The position numbers and the translations under genes were made by a program. DNA of 64,000 bases. It comes from Corticium candelabrum (lineage: Eukaryota > Porifera > Homoscleromorpha > Homosclerophorida > Plakinidae). The stretch covers positions 5,765,765 through 5,829,764 of the forward strand of contig NC_085098.1 in assembly GCF_963422355.1 (NCBI RefSeq), given 5' to 3'. Positions 46,148 through 61,425 of the stretch are shown piece by piece. Below the pieces are notes generated by a model that had not been told where the DNA came from, made no database searches, and saw only the letters and a program-made list of their open reading frames with translations. Numbering within the stretch: the first letter of the stretch is position 1; every line of letters begins with the position of its first letter.

Positions 46148-49100
46148 CTGAATACAGCACAGTACTTACCAAAATTTGCTGCTAGCAGTTAGTGCTGTGT
46201 TTCACCTACCTGTCTTGGATTAGACTTTCACGAGAAACCTGCAATACATCCGTCATCAGTGAATGCTTGTATTTGACTGTCTTCAGTGCATCAGCATACT
46301 GAGTCCCTGTCGCTACTCCACTCAGTGTCAGAGTGTGAGTATTGGAATCATATGATTTCTGACAAACAGCATAGTTAATTAATATGTTCATTAAAACAGT
46401 TTACGGCTTGAAACAGTAATGTGTACCATACCGATATCCCTGATGATGAAGATGGAGAAGCATCAAGCATTTCATGGGCTCCATCAACTGGATTAGTGAT
46501 TTGGATTGTAACGTTGTTCAAAGAGACATCACTCTGCACCACACCACTTACACCAGATTCTACTAATGCTACTTCTGGTGGATCACTTTCTGACAACGTG
46601 ACAGCGACATCAACACCACTCTACAGAAAGCAATGATGTTAGTCTGCAAAGTACAACGTAGAATGAAAGGTAAATACTTCTCCTCCATTTAAATCTACTA
46701 CTGGACTTTTTAATTCTTCAACAGTGATTGTAACTTCCCGGTCTGCAGTCATTCCTGTGCCATCATTGTCACTGGCTCGTACCGTGATTGTTGTCATACC
46801 AACCGAGACAGCTGTATTTACACGAATAACACCTGTTCCAGCTTCTATTCTGTACGATCCAGCACTTCCTTCAATACCGTATGTAACTGTTCCAGCTGCA
46901 CTGCTCTGTGTTGGACATTTGTCTGGATCAGTAGCAGTAATGGTCATGACAAAATCATTAGGCACGAAAGCATCGGATATAACAGGATTACTAAAGGATT
47001 GAAACGTGGGTGCATACTCATTTACATTTGTTACTGTTATCTCGACAGTAGCTGTTGCTTCAAGACCACCATTATCAGTGGCAATTACTTGGAATGTGTA
47101 GGAACACTGGCTTTCGTAGTCCAGATCTCCCACTACTGTGATGACACCTGTATTGCCACTTTGCTGAACACCAAATACATTCGTTCCAGAAATGTTAAAC
47201 GTAAATGCAGCGTTGACCCCAATGTCCCCATCAGAAGCAGACAATCCTACAGTGATGTTGCCACTTGTACCTTCTTGTATGCTTCCACTGTAGGATGGTG
47301 ATGAAAACTGTGGAGTCTGGTCATTTATGTCATTTACAGTAATTGTGACCGTGATTGTAACTGAACTTGACTGTACGCTAAATGTGATGGTAAGCGTGTA
47401 CTCATCAGTAGTTTCTCTATCTAGAACTGCAGTTGTAGTAATCTGTGAGCTTGTATCTATCGCAAATGGAGCTGATGGAGGATTGGTAATTGTATAGGTT
47501 GTTTGAGGAAACCCTGGATCACTGATTATTTTTCCAACTGTTGTACCAGAATTTTGTCCTTCGTTTACAGCAAAATCAAACGCTGAGCTTGGTGACAGAA
47601 TGACAATGGTGACTGTCGCAACTTGAGAGCACGAGGACAATGTAGAGTCTGTCAGTCTGACATTTAATGTGTAAGAAGTAAACTGGCTGCTTGATAGGCT
47701 AGAAGCAACAGTCACATTGTTTTCACTGATACCAAACAGTCCATCATTGTTTCCACTAGTGATTGCCAGCTGAAACACAGTAGAAGTATCGGCATCACTG
47801 ACTGCCAGAGTGATTACAATTGAGTTGACAGCTGTAGTTGATGGTATTGTCTTTGTGTGTGTTGTTCCATCAGAAAATGTAGGACAATTATCATTTTCGT
47901 CTGTAACCGCAATAGAGACAGATGTACTAGCAGTGAAATTACCATCATATGCCTGTACAGTCAGGGTATATGTTTCTTGAGTCTCAAAGTCTATAGTCGC
48001 ACCTGTTGTTGTGATTACACCCGTATTTGCAGCAATAGTGAACACTCCACCAGTGTTGCCATTAATGATAGAATAAGTAAGAGCATCTCCATCAGCATCT
48101 TGAGCTGTTACTGTTACAACAGATACACCATTGCCTGAATTCTCTTCCACTGTGCCAGAGTAAGTAGATGATGGAAACGTTGGTGGATTATCATTTGTTG
48201 CGTCGACTACAATAGTAGCCTCTGCTTCATTGCTGTCAAATTCGCCATCATTTATTGTTACTTGAGCTGTGCGTACTCCTTGTGTGGGATCGGTATGATC
48301 ATTCGTATATCGCAGAGTCTCTATGAATGCTTCTGTCTGAGATAAAGTTTTAGGGTTTGTAAATGTGAACTTGAATGTGGTTGCTGTCGGTTTCGCCAAA
48401 GCATAGTCTGTTCGATCGGTTCGTATCTCCTCTTCTGATCCATCCTTCGTACCTGACAATGTCACTGAAACTGAATGTATTAATGTATTGATGTCCTCAT
48501 CAGTTGCTTGAATTTTATTTGTGGCTGCAATAGGGACTTCCCCACCTCCTTCACTAAACTGTGTACTGTAACCAGTACCAGGTAAGTCAGCATCCAGATC
48601 TAGAAAGGGTTCATTGTCATTCATAAATAAAAATGTAACTGAAAGTGATTCAAGAGCACTCCAGTGGGTGCCATCAAACACTCTGTATGTTACTGTTCTG
48701 TCATCAGGACCAGGCTCATCAGCAGTGTTTAAGTACTCAACACCCTTCAATATAACCTCATAGTTGGCTTCTCCATCAATAGTGAGAGTACCAGTAGTGT
48801 CATCAAATGTTGCTGTTGGTGATGTGAATCCAGTTAGAGTAAGAGACTCGCTGGATATTCTTTCAGGCAGTGAAACTTCTGCTTTGGTCACAATTGCACC
48901 ACAGTCGGTGTCATCAATTGTTACAGTTGAGCTAGCTAGTATAAGTGGCTGCGGTGTGCTTTCTCCTTCATTGAATTCAGCTGTATCCTGTGATATGGTA
49001 AGGGTAGGTGGGTTGTCATTTTGCACTAGAAGATGCACGTAGACATTCTGTGGAGGTTCAGAAACAGCCTTTCCATCATTGACTGTTAGAGACAACATGC

Positions 49101-52100
49101 GATCTGCATTGTCTGGATTGGTGGCAGTGTTTTCATATGTCAATGTCCTAAATAAAAAGAAGGTTACACGTGTAATTTTCTCTTGTTCATGGTACAAGAA
49201 TGACAACTTACACTAGCAACTCTTCATAGTCAGCCTTGGATCTGCGTGTGGTGTCACTACTGCTGCTGATAGTCAGGGTCAGAGAATTAAGTTCGTAGAA
49301 GTAGTCTGTTTCAAAATGAGATACACTGCCCGCAAAGCCCAAGCATTCTGCTAAAATGTTATTGTCTGTTCCACTAGCACAATCATTTAAGTCTTCTGGT
49401 AGTGTTGATGTATCTCCAGGCCCTCCACCATTGCATGTCTTCTAAATAATTAATTCTAAATGTTACAAAGTTTTGTGTGGTCAATCTGGTGACTTACTGT
49501 TGAAGCATTGACTGTTAGCACAATTTTGACATTATCCAACGTGTCATCATCTACATCTGTGATATTCACTTGAGAATAAATTAAGACTGGACTTCCTCCC
49601 TCTTGGAATCGTGGGTTGCCACTTTCAACTGTAACTGTTGGAGGATCATTTAGTGGCTCTACATCAATTGTAATCTTCTCAGTATTACCAGGACGCACTA
49701 AGTCAAATGCCACGAGAGTGACCATTCTGACATCATGGCGACGAACTGCATTACTGATGAATTGGACATCAATAAGCATACTGCGAATTTGGTCTTCAGT
49801 TGCCTGTGATACACCTTGAGATTGCATTGTTAACTCGTCTGTAAAATTACCTACTACTTCCCAGCCAGATGGAAGCAAATTGTTAGCAGGAGGTATCAAA
49901 TGGTCTACAAGCATTCCATTCTCGATAGCAGGATTGGTGATGGTAATGACCACTTGTTTGAAAAACTTTACGTCTCCCAGCTCAATGTTAAACCCACTGT
50001 CTTGCAAGAGTAGAAGTGGAATTACAGGATTTCGTACAAAGTAGTCAAATGAAGTCCTGAAAATAAAGATATAACAGTAATTGAACTATATGAATGCAAC
50101 CCAACTTACATTCCTAATGTGATGTTTGGTCCCAATGGAACACGATCCAAGGACAGAATAGCTGATGCTGTTTCAGTCCTATTGCCATCAGAAGCTTGTA
50201 CTGTCAACTCCCTTGATGTCTCAAAAGGTTTTTTGGCAACATTCCTGTACTTCACCTTCCTGAGTACCATTTGGAAGTCACTCGGAGGCACAGTAGTATT
50301 AAATAATGGCATCACCATATACGTTATCTCGAAGTTGTTACTCATGTTACGAACTTGCAATGCAGTGCCATTCAAGTCAAATTCCAACCATTCTTCATTA
50401 GTTTCCAGATCACCAGCCTCACTCATGATGATATAAAGATATTCCATCGAATGCATAGTATCACAATCATCCAAAGCAGCACGCTCAAAGAGAACAAGAG
50501 GTTGTGGGTCCGTATTCTCTACCCCAAAGAACTGGTATGTTAACTGCAATGGATCTTGACTTGTGGTAGTATCAAGATCAATGGTTGGTGGATCATTGCC
50601 AGGATCAATGGATATGTTTGTATAGACTGGTGCATTATGAGCCCCACAATCATCTATGAAGTCAAATTTTAGTAAAACAGATAGTGATGGTGGACAAGGA
50701 TCTGGGTTGCTGTAATGAACTTTCTTTAGTATGTTCTCATACACTTGAAGTGTAGCTTCTCCTTCAAAACTTAGCTGACCATTTTCGTAACTTATTGTCA
50801 CTCCTTGGTAGCTATTCATTGCACTGCCATCAGCACCAAGAACTTGAAGAGAATCCATCCAATGAGACTGAAAGCCCACAACAGTGATGGTTCCTCTTAC
50901 TATTTCTTCTGCATCTACATCAGACAGATGTATGCTAGTTGAGTTGACTACTTTGACAGGAATTCTGTCCAATTCAGAGAAAGTAGTGCTGTAGTTTGTG
51001 TTTGATTGATCAAGCAGGAGCACCAGTGGATCACAGATAAAATTTATGTGTACTTGTGCTTCTGCTATGTCACTTTGCTTATCATCTGCATCTTGAACTT
51101 CGAACTGAATGTTAAACATGGATGCATTCGGTTCATTTGCACTGTTCCAATATGTAGCTGTACCAAGAACTCTTTCATAAACACTACTTGGTTGACTATT
51201 ATTTAGTATGACCACATGTGTGCCTTGACCAGAAATTCCCAGTAAACTTTGAGCGTCAACAACATCAATGTGGTGCTCTGCACCACCACCCTCTACTGTT
51301 ATAGTAGCTGTTGTTATGTTCGTGTTTGGTAGAACATCAATGTCAGTAACCTTCAAACCATTAGACAGAGGAACAGCAGTACCACTTTCTTCTGTGAATA
51401 TAGTTGAGAACCCAGTCCCAGCCATAGTATTGTCAAGGTCCACAACAGGAGGATTGTCATTAATCAATTCTACAGTGAGAACAAACGTGCGCTCTGTCTG
51501 TGGAGGGTCTTCACCATTTTCAACATTGCTGGCAAACTAAAAACATAATTCTGCTGAATACTATCATGTACACAAACACTATAGCAGCACATGAAGGCAA
51601 CAACAGCATGAGTCTGTCATCTGTTTTGTTCACCGATTATCTCTTCGTCTGTCTGTCCAACCATCATCCATTCTTCCATCTGTTTGCCTGTTTGTCTTGA
51701 TGGCTGGTTTTAATCAGTTTGTCTCTGTTGAGTCTTACACATTACTGTAAATCAACAAAATTTCATAATCGGAACACTTTCGTAAGTGTCCAAATTTTCC
51801 ATTTCGTAAGCAGCCAACTTCCGTAAGCATTGATGAACATAGCCACTTCTGTGCAGAACATCAACACCAAATCAACAGGATTAAAACCACAGCACCACGC
51901 GTAAGTATCTGTTAAGTGCCTAGGCGTGTGTACGTCCTAGCAGTATCTCACCAGGTGTCCACGTGTGTGGACATGTCAAAACCACAGCACCCGCGCAATG
52001 CAAAGAGAGACGATGACAAAACCATTCCTCCACGGATTGAAGTGCATGCGCAAGCAAAATTACAGACGACATTGAAACTGATGACGATGTAGCATGGGAG

Positions 52101-53824
52101 CGCTAGCTACCACGCATGCAGACCTAGTTATAGTTGCCGTCTGAAGATGTTGACAGGCTAAAGAAGCCATTGCACTGTCTTCAGGAAGAACTGGCAGCAA
52201 TATACAACATTCCAATTTCAAAAGCAGTTTACTTTCAGAGAAAAAATTTCATCCGGGTGTTGTCGATGCGGCCACAACAACGACGTCCTCGGACAACTCG
52301 CTACGGGAAATTTCGTAAAGGTCTCAACCATCAGCATACTGCAATTTAGCATTGTAGCTACATTGGCTGTCGAAATCTAACAATCTGTCGCGAGAACTGA
52401 GAAGAAAAGGCCTCTAACTTATAGCAAATGTCCCGGCTGTCCTCCACAGCGTGGGGTGGTCAGTTTAGCTCACGTGACTGCAACTGGTCTATTGCCTAGG
52501 CTCACCAGCTAAGTGTCAGTCTGGCTGGCACACGTGACATGTGATTATTAGTACACTATGAGAAGTCTCAAAGTTAGATGCTTACAAAATTTTGTTGATT
52601 TACAGTACATGTTTTCCTGAACTCATTACATCTCATTCTGTGTATCATAACTGGATGTTTAGAGTCCAGGTGCATGATGCCTTTGGTTGGTGACAATATG
52701 CACACACAAAATTATGTATCATTCACCTGGAAAACAACTTCACGATTTCCAGCTGTAGGCTCACCAGTTGGTTCTGGATTCTTTGCAGCATTTGAGTAAT
52801 AAGTAGAATTAATTACTTCACCAAATAGCTCAATTGGTGCTCCATTTATCTGGTCAAAGGCTTCAATACGAAATCCGTCTTCATCAGCTCCAACATCAAT
52901 GGCATTTTCACGTCCTACAATAGTATTATCAAACTTCAAGTCTTCTTTATCTCCATCTTTTTTGTTCCTCAGAGTAACAGACATCCAAATAATATTACGA
53001 TCTTTTGGTGTACTGTCAGCGTCAGTTAAAATGGCAGGTCCAAGCATGACATCGGGTCCATTTTCTGTATATGTGAAACTTGATTCACGAAGCTGAAGTT
53101 GTGGTTCCTGATCGTTCTTTGACACAATTGATACATTGATGTGAATAATGTTGCTAAGCTTTTCACCATCTCCTGCTCGAACCTACTTAGTCATTGCAAG
53201 CACATAACTATTTAACAACAAACTCAAGACCACATACCGTAATGTCCCGTCTGATAAGAGTTGGCTCATCTCGCGTATTCTGGTATGTCACAGTTCGAGC
53301 CAATTTCTATAAATACATATAACACCAATCAAACTCTACAATTTGCATGTCGTCCATTATCCCTCATCACTTGGTAGTCTTTTGTCTCTGCAACTCCATT
53401 TAATAACAACACTATGAGGACACCTTGTACTTCCAACTTATGTTCGATACCTAGCTGTTCTGCCAATATCTAACATTAGCAAGAAACGCTAGTTTTTTTG
53501 TACTCACTGTATATCAGCAATAATTGCTTACTTCGTCGACTGCCATTATTTCATTACCATCATCATAGTTGTGAACTTGGAATTGAAGTTCTTTGAGAAT
53601 ACTGGTGTTGCAGCGCTCATCAGGGTCACTTAATTTAATGTCAGGAGCAAACTTTACTCCTGTGCCATCATCTTCTTTGAACATAAATGACACTGAAGTG
53701 GCAAACACAACAGGAGGATGATCATTGATGAACTCTATCCTGACAGTTGCTCTTGCACTTCCAGTATTCCTAAATACATTTTACACTGCTGTTCAAGATG
53801 TTTTGATAAAACTGATCAACACAA

Positions 53825-53868
<44 letters not shown>

Positions 53869-53887
53869 CACACACAACACACACACA

Positions 53888-53958
<71 letters not shown>

Positions 53959-56900
53959 CTCACTTGTTTAATTTAACTACCTTGATTTTATTTACATGCT
54001 TTAATAGCTCAAATTGCATCATAATTGCCACAATGTGACAGATTACACTGTTGTTTGCACAATCTATCACATGTCAACATTCTTCACTATATACTGCTTA
54101 AATTTAATTAAGGTGCAGGGTCACCTCAGACATGCAGCGGCCAGTGTGGAAAATAACGGTAGGACACAGAACAATGTCCCACCAAATGTGTTGCTTGTCC
54201 GACCAAATACTGCACCAGTGTTTGAACAAAACATCCACCCATACGCATATATGATAATGTAAACGTTGTCTCTTAGCAGGTGATGGCCTTACCAATGGTG
54301 TAACTGTTAATTTCATGAATTTAGGTGCCTCCTAGCATGTTTTATCCAGAGAAAACCTCAGCTGCCTTTAACTCCATTCTCCATTGCAAGTTGGTTATCA
54401 AAAATTACATGCAAAATGGCTGCAGTAGGGGAGGCACTTAATTATACATGTAATACTATACAAGAAAGTCTAACTAGGCTCAGTCTGTCCGAGCCAAAAT
54501 AATTCCCTTTTTTCCTCAACGTGTGCACTGCATCGCTTTGAAAATGGTGCACTTTTCAAACACTCATTAACTACGAGGACTTAGACGCTCTAATTTGTAC
54601 TGAAGGCCAAGCTCACTGAAGTCTCTGTATCTATAGCCTGAATTGAAACGATCACGACGTTGCAGTATGAGGTTGCATTAGACCGTGTTTCCGTAACTAC
54701 AAAACTGATTTTTTTGCCAGGACACTTGAACCTTTGTTACATGCAATAGCTACAATGCAAAAGCTCAGATTGGCTCACGTGTGAAAATTGGAATTATTTT
54801 GGCTAGGACAGACTGAGCCTAGTTAAGACATTCTTGTATGGTGTTACATGTATAACTAAGTGCCTCCCCTACTGCAGCCATTCTTATTGTAACTTTTTAT
54901 AACCAACTTCCAATGGAGAAACAGTGTTAAAGGCAGCTGAGATTTTAAAAGCATGCTAGAAGGCACCTAAGTTCATGAAATTAACAGTTTCACCATTGGT
55001 AAGACCATCGCCTGCTAAGAGACAAGGTGTACACTATCATATATGCGGACACGTAGATGTTTTGTACAAACACATCCCAACACTGGTGCAGTATTGAGTC
55101 GGACAAACAACACATTTGGTGGGACATTGTCCTATGTCATACCGTTATCTTCCACACTGGGCTCAAGTATGCATGTCCGACCCTGACCCTGCACCTTCAA
55201 TTAAAGCAGTTTCAACTGCTATTTACACCTTAATGTTGATCTTTAGACGTATTCCAATTATTGACGTTCGATAATAATAAATCAACAGTTAGACTTTGTT
55301 GTGCAATACATTCTTGCAAATCATGAAACTCTATTCGTAACGTGCAATTTGAACTGCTAACTACACAGTATATACCCAACTACTGCACATAAAAGTGCAT
55401 GCGCCAATAGACGATATTCGGGGGGAGGCAGAGCTTCTAGAGCATGCGCAATCTCGAGGGTAACACGCACCTTTCGCCGATCTCGCTGTACACAAAGTCC
55501 ACGCTTCCGGGTCTGCTTCTGAACCGTAGATCATCTTGCCGTTGACTAGGCTTTGTAAGTAAGTTCACTACTTACCATTTCGTGAATCTTGTGAGAGACT
55601 TTGCCTGCGTAGAGACGCGTAGGAAGCCATTTCTTGAGTACGGCTTCTCGAGGGTAAGAGACTGCTGTTCAAGCTGAAGTCGCCTGATTCACATTCTGAA
55701 CAGATACACGTGGAGTGGAAAGACAGACTACTCATTGCTTAGCGATGGAAGTTTTGTCAGATGAAGATTTTGTGGTAGGAGAACCCATTCGGGGTAACCA
55801 AACGTGACGCACTGTCACTGTCTGGTGTGGCTGAAACTAGGACTACTTTCTCCATCTAGCAAACTACTTAAACTGTGGAACTGTGAAACTATGTATCTTG
55901 TCGAACTAGAGTCAGCAAAAGTTTGTCTAGCCTATCCAACTCTTCATGGAAGGCGGTGAGCTCATGAGCTTACACATCACTTGATGTGCCTTGACCTGAT
56001 TCTTTGTTTGCTACACAGAGAAATTATCTTGGCTGCTTTCAGTCGAACTCCACACTGTATCAAGTACATTTCTCTACACAAAACCTGTGTAAGACTTGAT
56101 TTTATTATGAGAATGCCTTCCTTGCAACCCAGACTCTGCAGATGCAAGGTCTTGCTTGAGAAATCTAATCTTGTTTTGAAGTTCCACTATTTCATTTGCT
56201 TGTTGTTCAATTATCGGATGTAAACCATCAGCTTCAGCATCTCAAGTGACATTTTTGACAACTAACATCTTCAACTTTTGAGATCACAACTAGACACATG
56301 TCTTGATTAACTGCAGATGAGGTAGAACAGCCTCTGATTTCTGATTTAGACATTACAGCTATGGAAGTGCGTGTGTGTTGTGTTACTTTAGACATAACTG
56401 TTGCTGGGACTTGTAGACTGGCAGTGCTAATTGTAAACAAACTACAGAGTACGTGTACTGTAACTCTGATCCGCGTCAGTGTACTTATCGAGTGCAAGTT
56501 ATCACAGTAAGAACTTCAACTTGGCCAATCACATATATACAGAAGCAAGCTAGACTGCCCAGAAACAACGCGGAACGCCTACATGTCTGGTTACCTGAAA
56601 TGGGTTCCCAGATGGCATGATTTCACTCGCCAAAACTAATCCATCTCTAGGCAATGAGCAGTCTGTGCTTCCACTCCACATGTATCTGTTCAGAGTGTGA
56701 ATCAGGCGACTTCAGCTTGAACAGCAGTCTCTTACCCTCAAGAAGCCGTACTCAAGAAATGGCTTCCTACGCGTCTCTACGCAGGCAAAGTCTCTCACAA
56801 GATGCACGAAATGGTAAGTAGTGAACTTACTTACAAAGCCTAGTCAACGGCAAGATGATCTACAATTCAGAAGCAGACCCGGAAGCGTGGGCTTTGTGTA

Positions 56901-59900
56901 CAGCGAGATCGGCGAAAGGTGTGTGTTACCCTCGAGATTGTGCATGCTCTAGAAGCTCCGTCCCCGAATATCGTCTATACGAGTGTTACAAACCAGTGCA
57001 CTCATACCTCTGGGTAGCAGCGCATGCACTTGCTTTTTAGGTTTATCAGCCAGTTTTCTCCAAGCAACAGAGTGGGTAGATGAGTGTTGGAAATCAATAG
57101 ACAGAAATGTTACAGCAAAATCCTTTTGTTGGGTGCATCAATGATTATAGTCAACAGGAACTTCTCTGTTCCTCTCAATTACATCAGCTTCCAGAGAAGA
57201 GTTTCGTATCTCAAGAAAAGCACAGCTAGATCTAGTGGTGTTGACAATCCTGACGACCATGACAACAGTGATGATGACAGGGACTCCAAGACCAACCTTA
57301 ACGTTACTGATGAACACACAACTATTAGTGATTATGACAGTAGTTTAGACAAACAGCTACCTACAGGGTTCTCGCTACAGCGTGGCAGCGTGGCACTGCG
57401 TTACACTCCAGTACGAGTGCACCACGCTCAGAAACGATAGCTAGGAGTCCAAAGTCTTATAGCTAAGGAATGTTTGAGAATTCCATACTACGGAAACACA
57501 ATACTAAAGATGACAATAGCCATAAATCTAGGCTTTAGCAAAATAATGCAGGATGATAGCCTTGCTCCAGACATACAGTGCACACACAAGCTGCTGACTG
57601 CAGTCCCAGATGCGCTGCCTCTGATTCTAGTTTGGGATGCCCTTCCAGTGATTCGGAAAGCAGGCTCTTGTCTGGGAAGTGTACGCCTAAAATCTACTCT
57701 AGACTAGTCATGGCTTCATGGAAAGCAACAACAGTGGTCCACGTCAATCAATGGCCAACTAAACATACTTTTCGTCTAAACGAAACTTGCGTATGCAATC
57801 GATGAACGCCGCTAACTGGCGATCAAAGTTGATTTACTTGCAAGGGCACTTGAATGTACGTTACACGCAATAGCTACAACACAAAAGTCTACCTCACTTG
57901 AGATCGGCTCCAGTGCCCATGTCCGACTGTAAAGTCTTTTAGAGCAAGGACTGCATGCGTTGTGGACCCGCCCATCCAACCACGCTCCCAAAAATCTCTA
58001 GCAAGAACCCTATACCTAGAGTAGCTTGTCAGTCTGAAAAAAATCCTAGTCAATACAACACTCAACAAGACAAATTTCAGTTCACTTAAAGACGTGTGTG
58101 CTTTTATGCATAGTAATTATACAGTATGCTGTGCAGTTAGCAGTTCATATCTGCACATCACAAATATAAAGTTTCATGACTTGAAGCTTAGGACCAAGGT
58201 TAGTTAGTGCGTCTGGTTGTTATTACCACTCATCCGAACTCCAAAATGTCTAATGAAGACTGAAGTTGTCATTAGGAATCTCTCCCAGAGTCACTTCAAT
58301 CAGATAATAGTTACGACAGTGATAACATGCAAGTATATGATCAGATAACACAACTGACTATACATTGGAAGAAAAAGGGTATGGTTTACAAGCATGGTTA
58401 ATGCAGAACAAGCTTTAGTCTATCCCAGAGTGACCATTTGATTATATATTTAATACCCACATGTGAAGCAGGCCAATAAACAAATTTGCAAAACATTACC
58501 TTCCATCTGATGCCGTAATGTATATGATTCGATTGATTGGACAGCTGATGTTGACACGTTTGTTAGCATACACTAGTGTTCGAAGCACTCGCTGATATTC
58601 AGTGTTTTCTCGTTTCCCTGTGATAACTAATTGAGTGTAATCATATCTTCCATTTTGTTGATCATATGACACCTGCAACAAGTAACAAACAGATTTAATT
58701 AGAGTTCAAAATGGTGTGTGTGCTATAACCAACTTGAAGCGGTGTATCTCTTGTCACATTCTACACACAAATATACATAAAGAAGCGGTTTGCATTTTGA
58801 AAATGTCTACAAGCATACCAAAGTCTCAAATGCAATGTCTGGTGACCAGTCTATCCTGTCTGGACAGACACCATCCTGACATATCGACACAGTGACATTA
58901 AAAATGTAATCAACACTACACAAATGATTGCAAATAATTGAGCTGATTAAAGTAGATAAATGTGCATTGAGAAGGACATACGGATCTTTGTCTGGGTCAT
59001 CCAATTCAAGGTTAGGAACAATCTCTGTTGGTATTCTTCTTATTTCATCGAATGGGCTGTCAGTTGATCCATGCATGATCTGTTCAAAAAGTATCTTGCT
59101 AAACTTGCTCATCAAATATAGCAAATAGTCAAAATTGTACTGTACCTCTGGCTTTTGATCATTTATACCTCGTACTTCCACTTGGACACTGTCAGAGCTT
59201 TGAAAGTTCCCATCATTAATTTCAAATCGAATCTCTCTTGCAGTCAAGTCTGGCTCATCATCAGTCGATCTGAATCTACGACAAAAGCATTTCCGTATTA
59301 ATTCTGGAAATCTTTAAACTACAACTAACTACTGGTAACCGCAAACGTTTATGTTACTCTTCAGGAGTTCTTCACGTTCATGTTTTGATGGGATGTATGT
59401 ACAACTACTGTTTGTATAGCCACAAGAAATACTTGCAGTCACTGCCAACTGCGCATGATACTCCTTATTCTGCAACTAAAAACATGCCATTTGGTCCAAA
59501 TGAAGTGAAACCAAGCTGCTTGTACACTTACGTGGACTTGCTTATACTTAAACATACAAACCATAATTTGCAGTTACAATTCACGAAGCTTTTATTAGCA
59601 GCTGATTAGCAACACAGCCAGTGGTTTAGGTATCTATAACTAACACATACAGCAAGATTATCCAGGCCATTGAGTGTGGTCCAATTATGGACAAAAACTA
59701 AAATTTGTTGGTACACTAGTATGTACATATCTACAGTATTTCTTCAATTAAATGCTGCCCTAGAGTAAACGCCGCACTCTAATTAAGTTAATGAGTTCTA
59801 CCAAGATCTATTGCTTCAAGTATGAAGGAAAAATCGTACGAATTCTTCGGCGGCATACACAAAGCAACGCTTTTTAGACTACCTGTATATTGTCACAGCA

Positions 59901-61200
59901 CATGACATCTCAAGTGTGAAATGCGTGTACCAGTATCGTAAGTGTTGTTTTCTTTAAAAGATGTCAGACCTAGCTATACAGAATTTACACGTACACAGTC
60001 CTACAGCACCGGCGAAGAGCCTTTAACAAATAAACGCTGCAGCTGAAACCCTAGCTAAAAATTAACACAACAGTGTTTAATCAAAGAAATAGGGTAAGAT
60101 TAGACTTAAAAACTCTGTAATATGTCACTATGGACTATTGAGATGATCTTGGTAGGATTAACAGCACGCAGACAAGCATTTCGTTTAGGTTATTAAAGTA
60201 CTGCCTGCAGATAAACTTACCACAACTAACTGAACAATGCTGGAGGGTGCGACTGACTAAGGGCATAGTCACACTTTGTCTGATTTGGCAGCAGTGTTTG
60301 GTTCGACACTTTTCTTAATGAGATACAAACACGAATGTGTGGCAAATTTCTATTGTGTTAATTTGGAGCAATATGTTACAAATCTTGCAAGCGTCCAAGT
60401 CTTTTGCCAATACAAGCACATTTTGGGTGACCTATGCTCATTACTGACTTTCAAGTTGAATACGAGTAGGAATATAGACACAAACTAAGTTACTATGTGG
60501 CCATATGCTGGTGCATGAATATGTCAGTGTCAACGTTACTGTTTATGATTCCCTGACTAATTACTAATTATTAATTATAATCAATCATTACTACTAATTC
60601 TACGGTATTCGTAGGTGCCTCGCGTTCGTGAGTAACACTTCCAACAGAGTTTTCAGACAGTCTACTGAAACGCAAGTCCTAGCTAGACAATACGTATTTG
60701 TTGAAACCCTAGCTGTCATGGAAGTAAACATGCAAACTTCCTAGTAGTTTATATTACGTATATAGGCCTGGTATAGGTAGTCATCGTTTTGCAATCGTGA
60801 CCAAGGCAATTGAAATGTACAGTCTAGGTATGCACTCAGTTCCGTTGTAATGACAGTGGTATGGTATTTACTGACATTAATATCAGCAAACATTGACTAT
60901 CAACAGTGTTAGATGCAGCACAGTGTAGTAAAGGATTGATCATACTTATGTATGGGACGCGTGAATAGTTGACTATACATGGCATTCAACTCCTGAAGGT
61001 GTTTCTTGGTTGTCACGTACACATAGTCCCTTGCTACAATACAAAAGGATGGGGCGACGGAAGCCCAGGAAGCATTTTCTCCGCCGTTCGGTCACTTGCA
61101 TGAATCGTTCTTAGACTCATCTGTAGTCGGACATGGAAACGATTTTAAGGTAGGTCCTAACATGAAACGTGGTCGTGGGGAGAAGAAATTTGAGATTTGT

Positions 61201-61273
<73 letters not shown>

Positions 61274-61286
61274 GCATACCGCACAT

Positions 61287-61357
<71 letters not shown>

Positions 61358-61370
61358 GCATACCGCACAT

Positions 61371-61425
<55 letters not shown>

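Noticed and set aside
57084-57440. 118-codon acidic plus-strand frame in gene 3 intron 14
   Set aside because: Low-complexity Asp/Ser content and no recognisable domain; the counterpart introns lack it.
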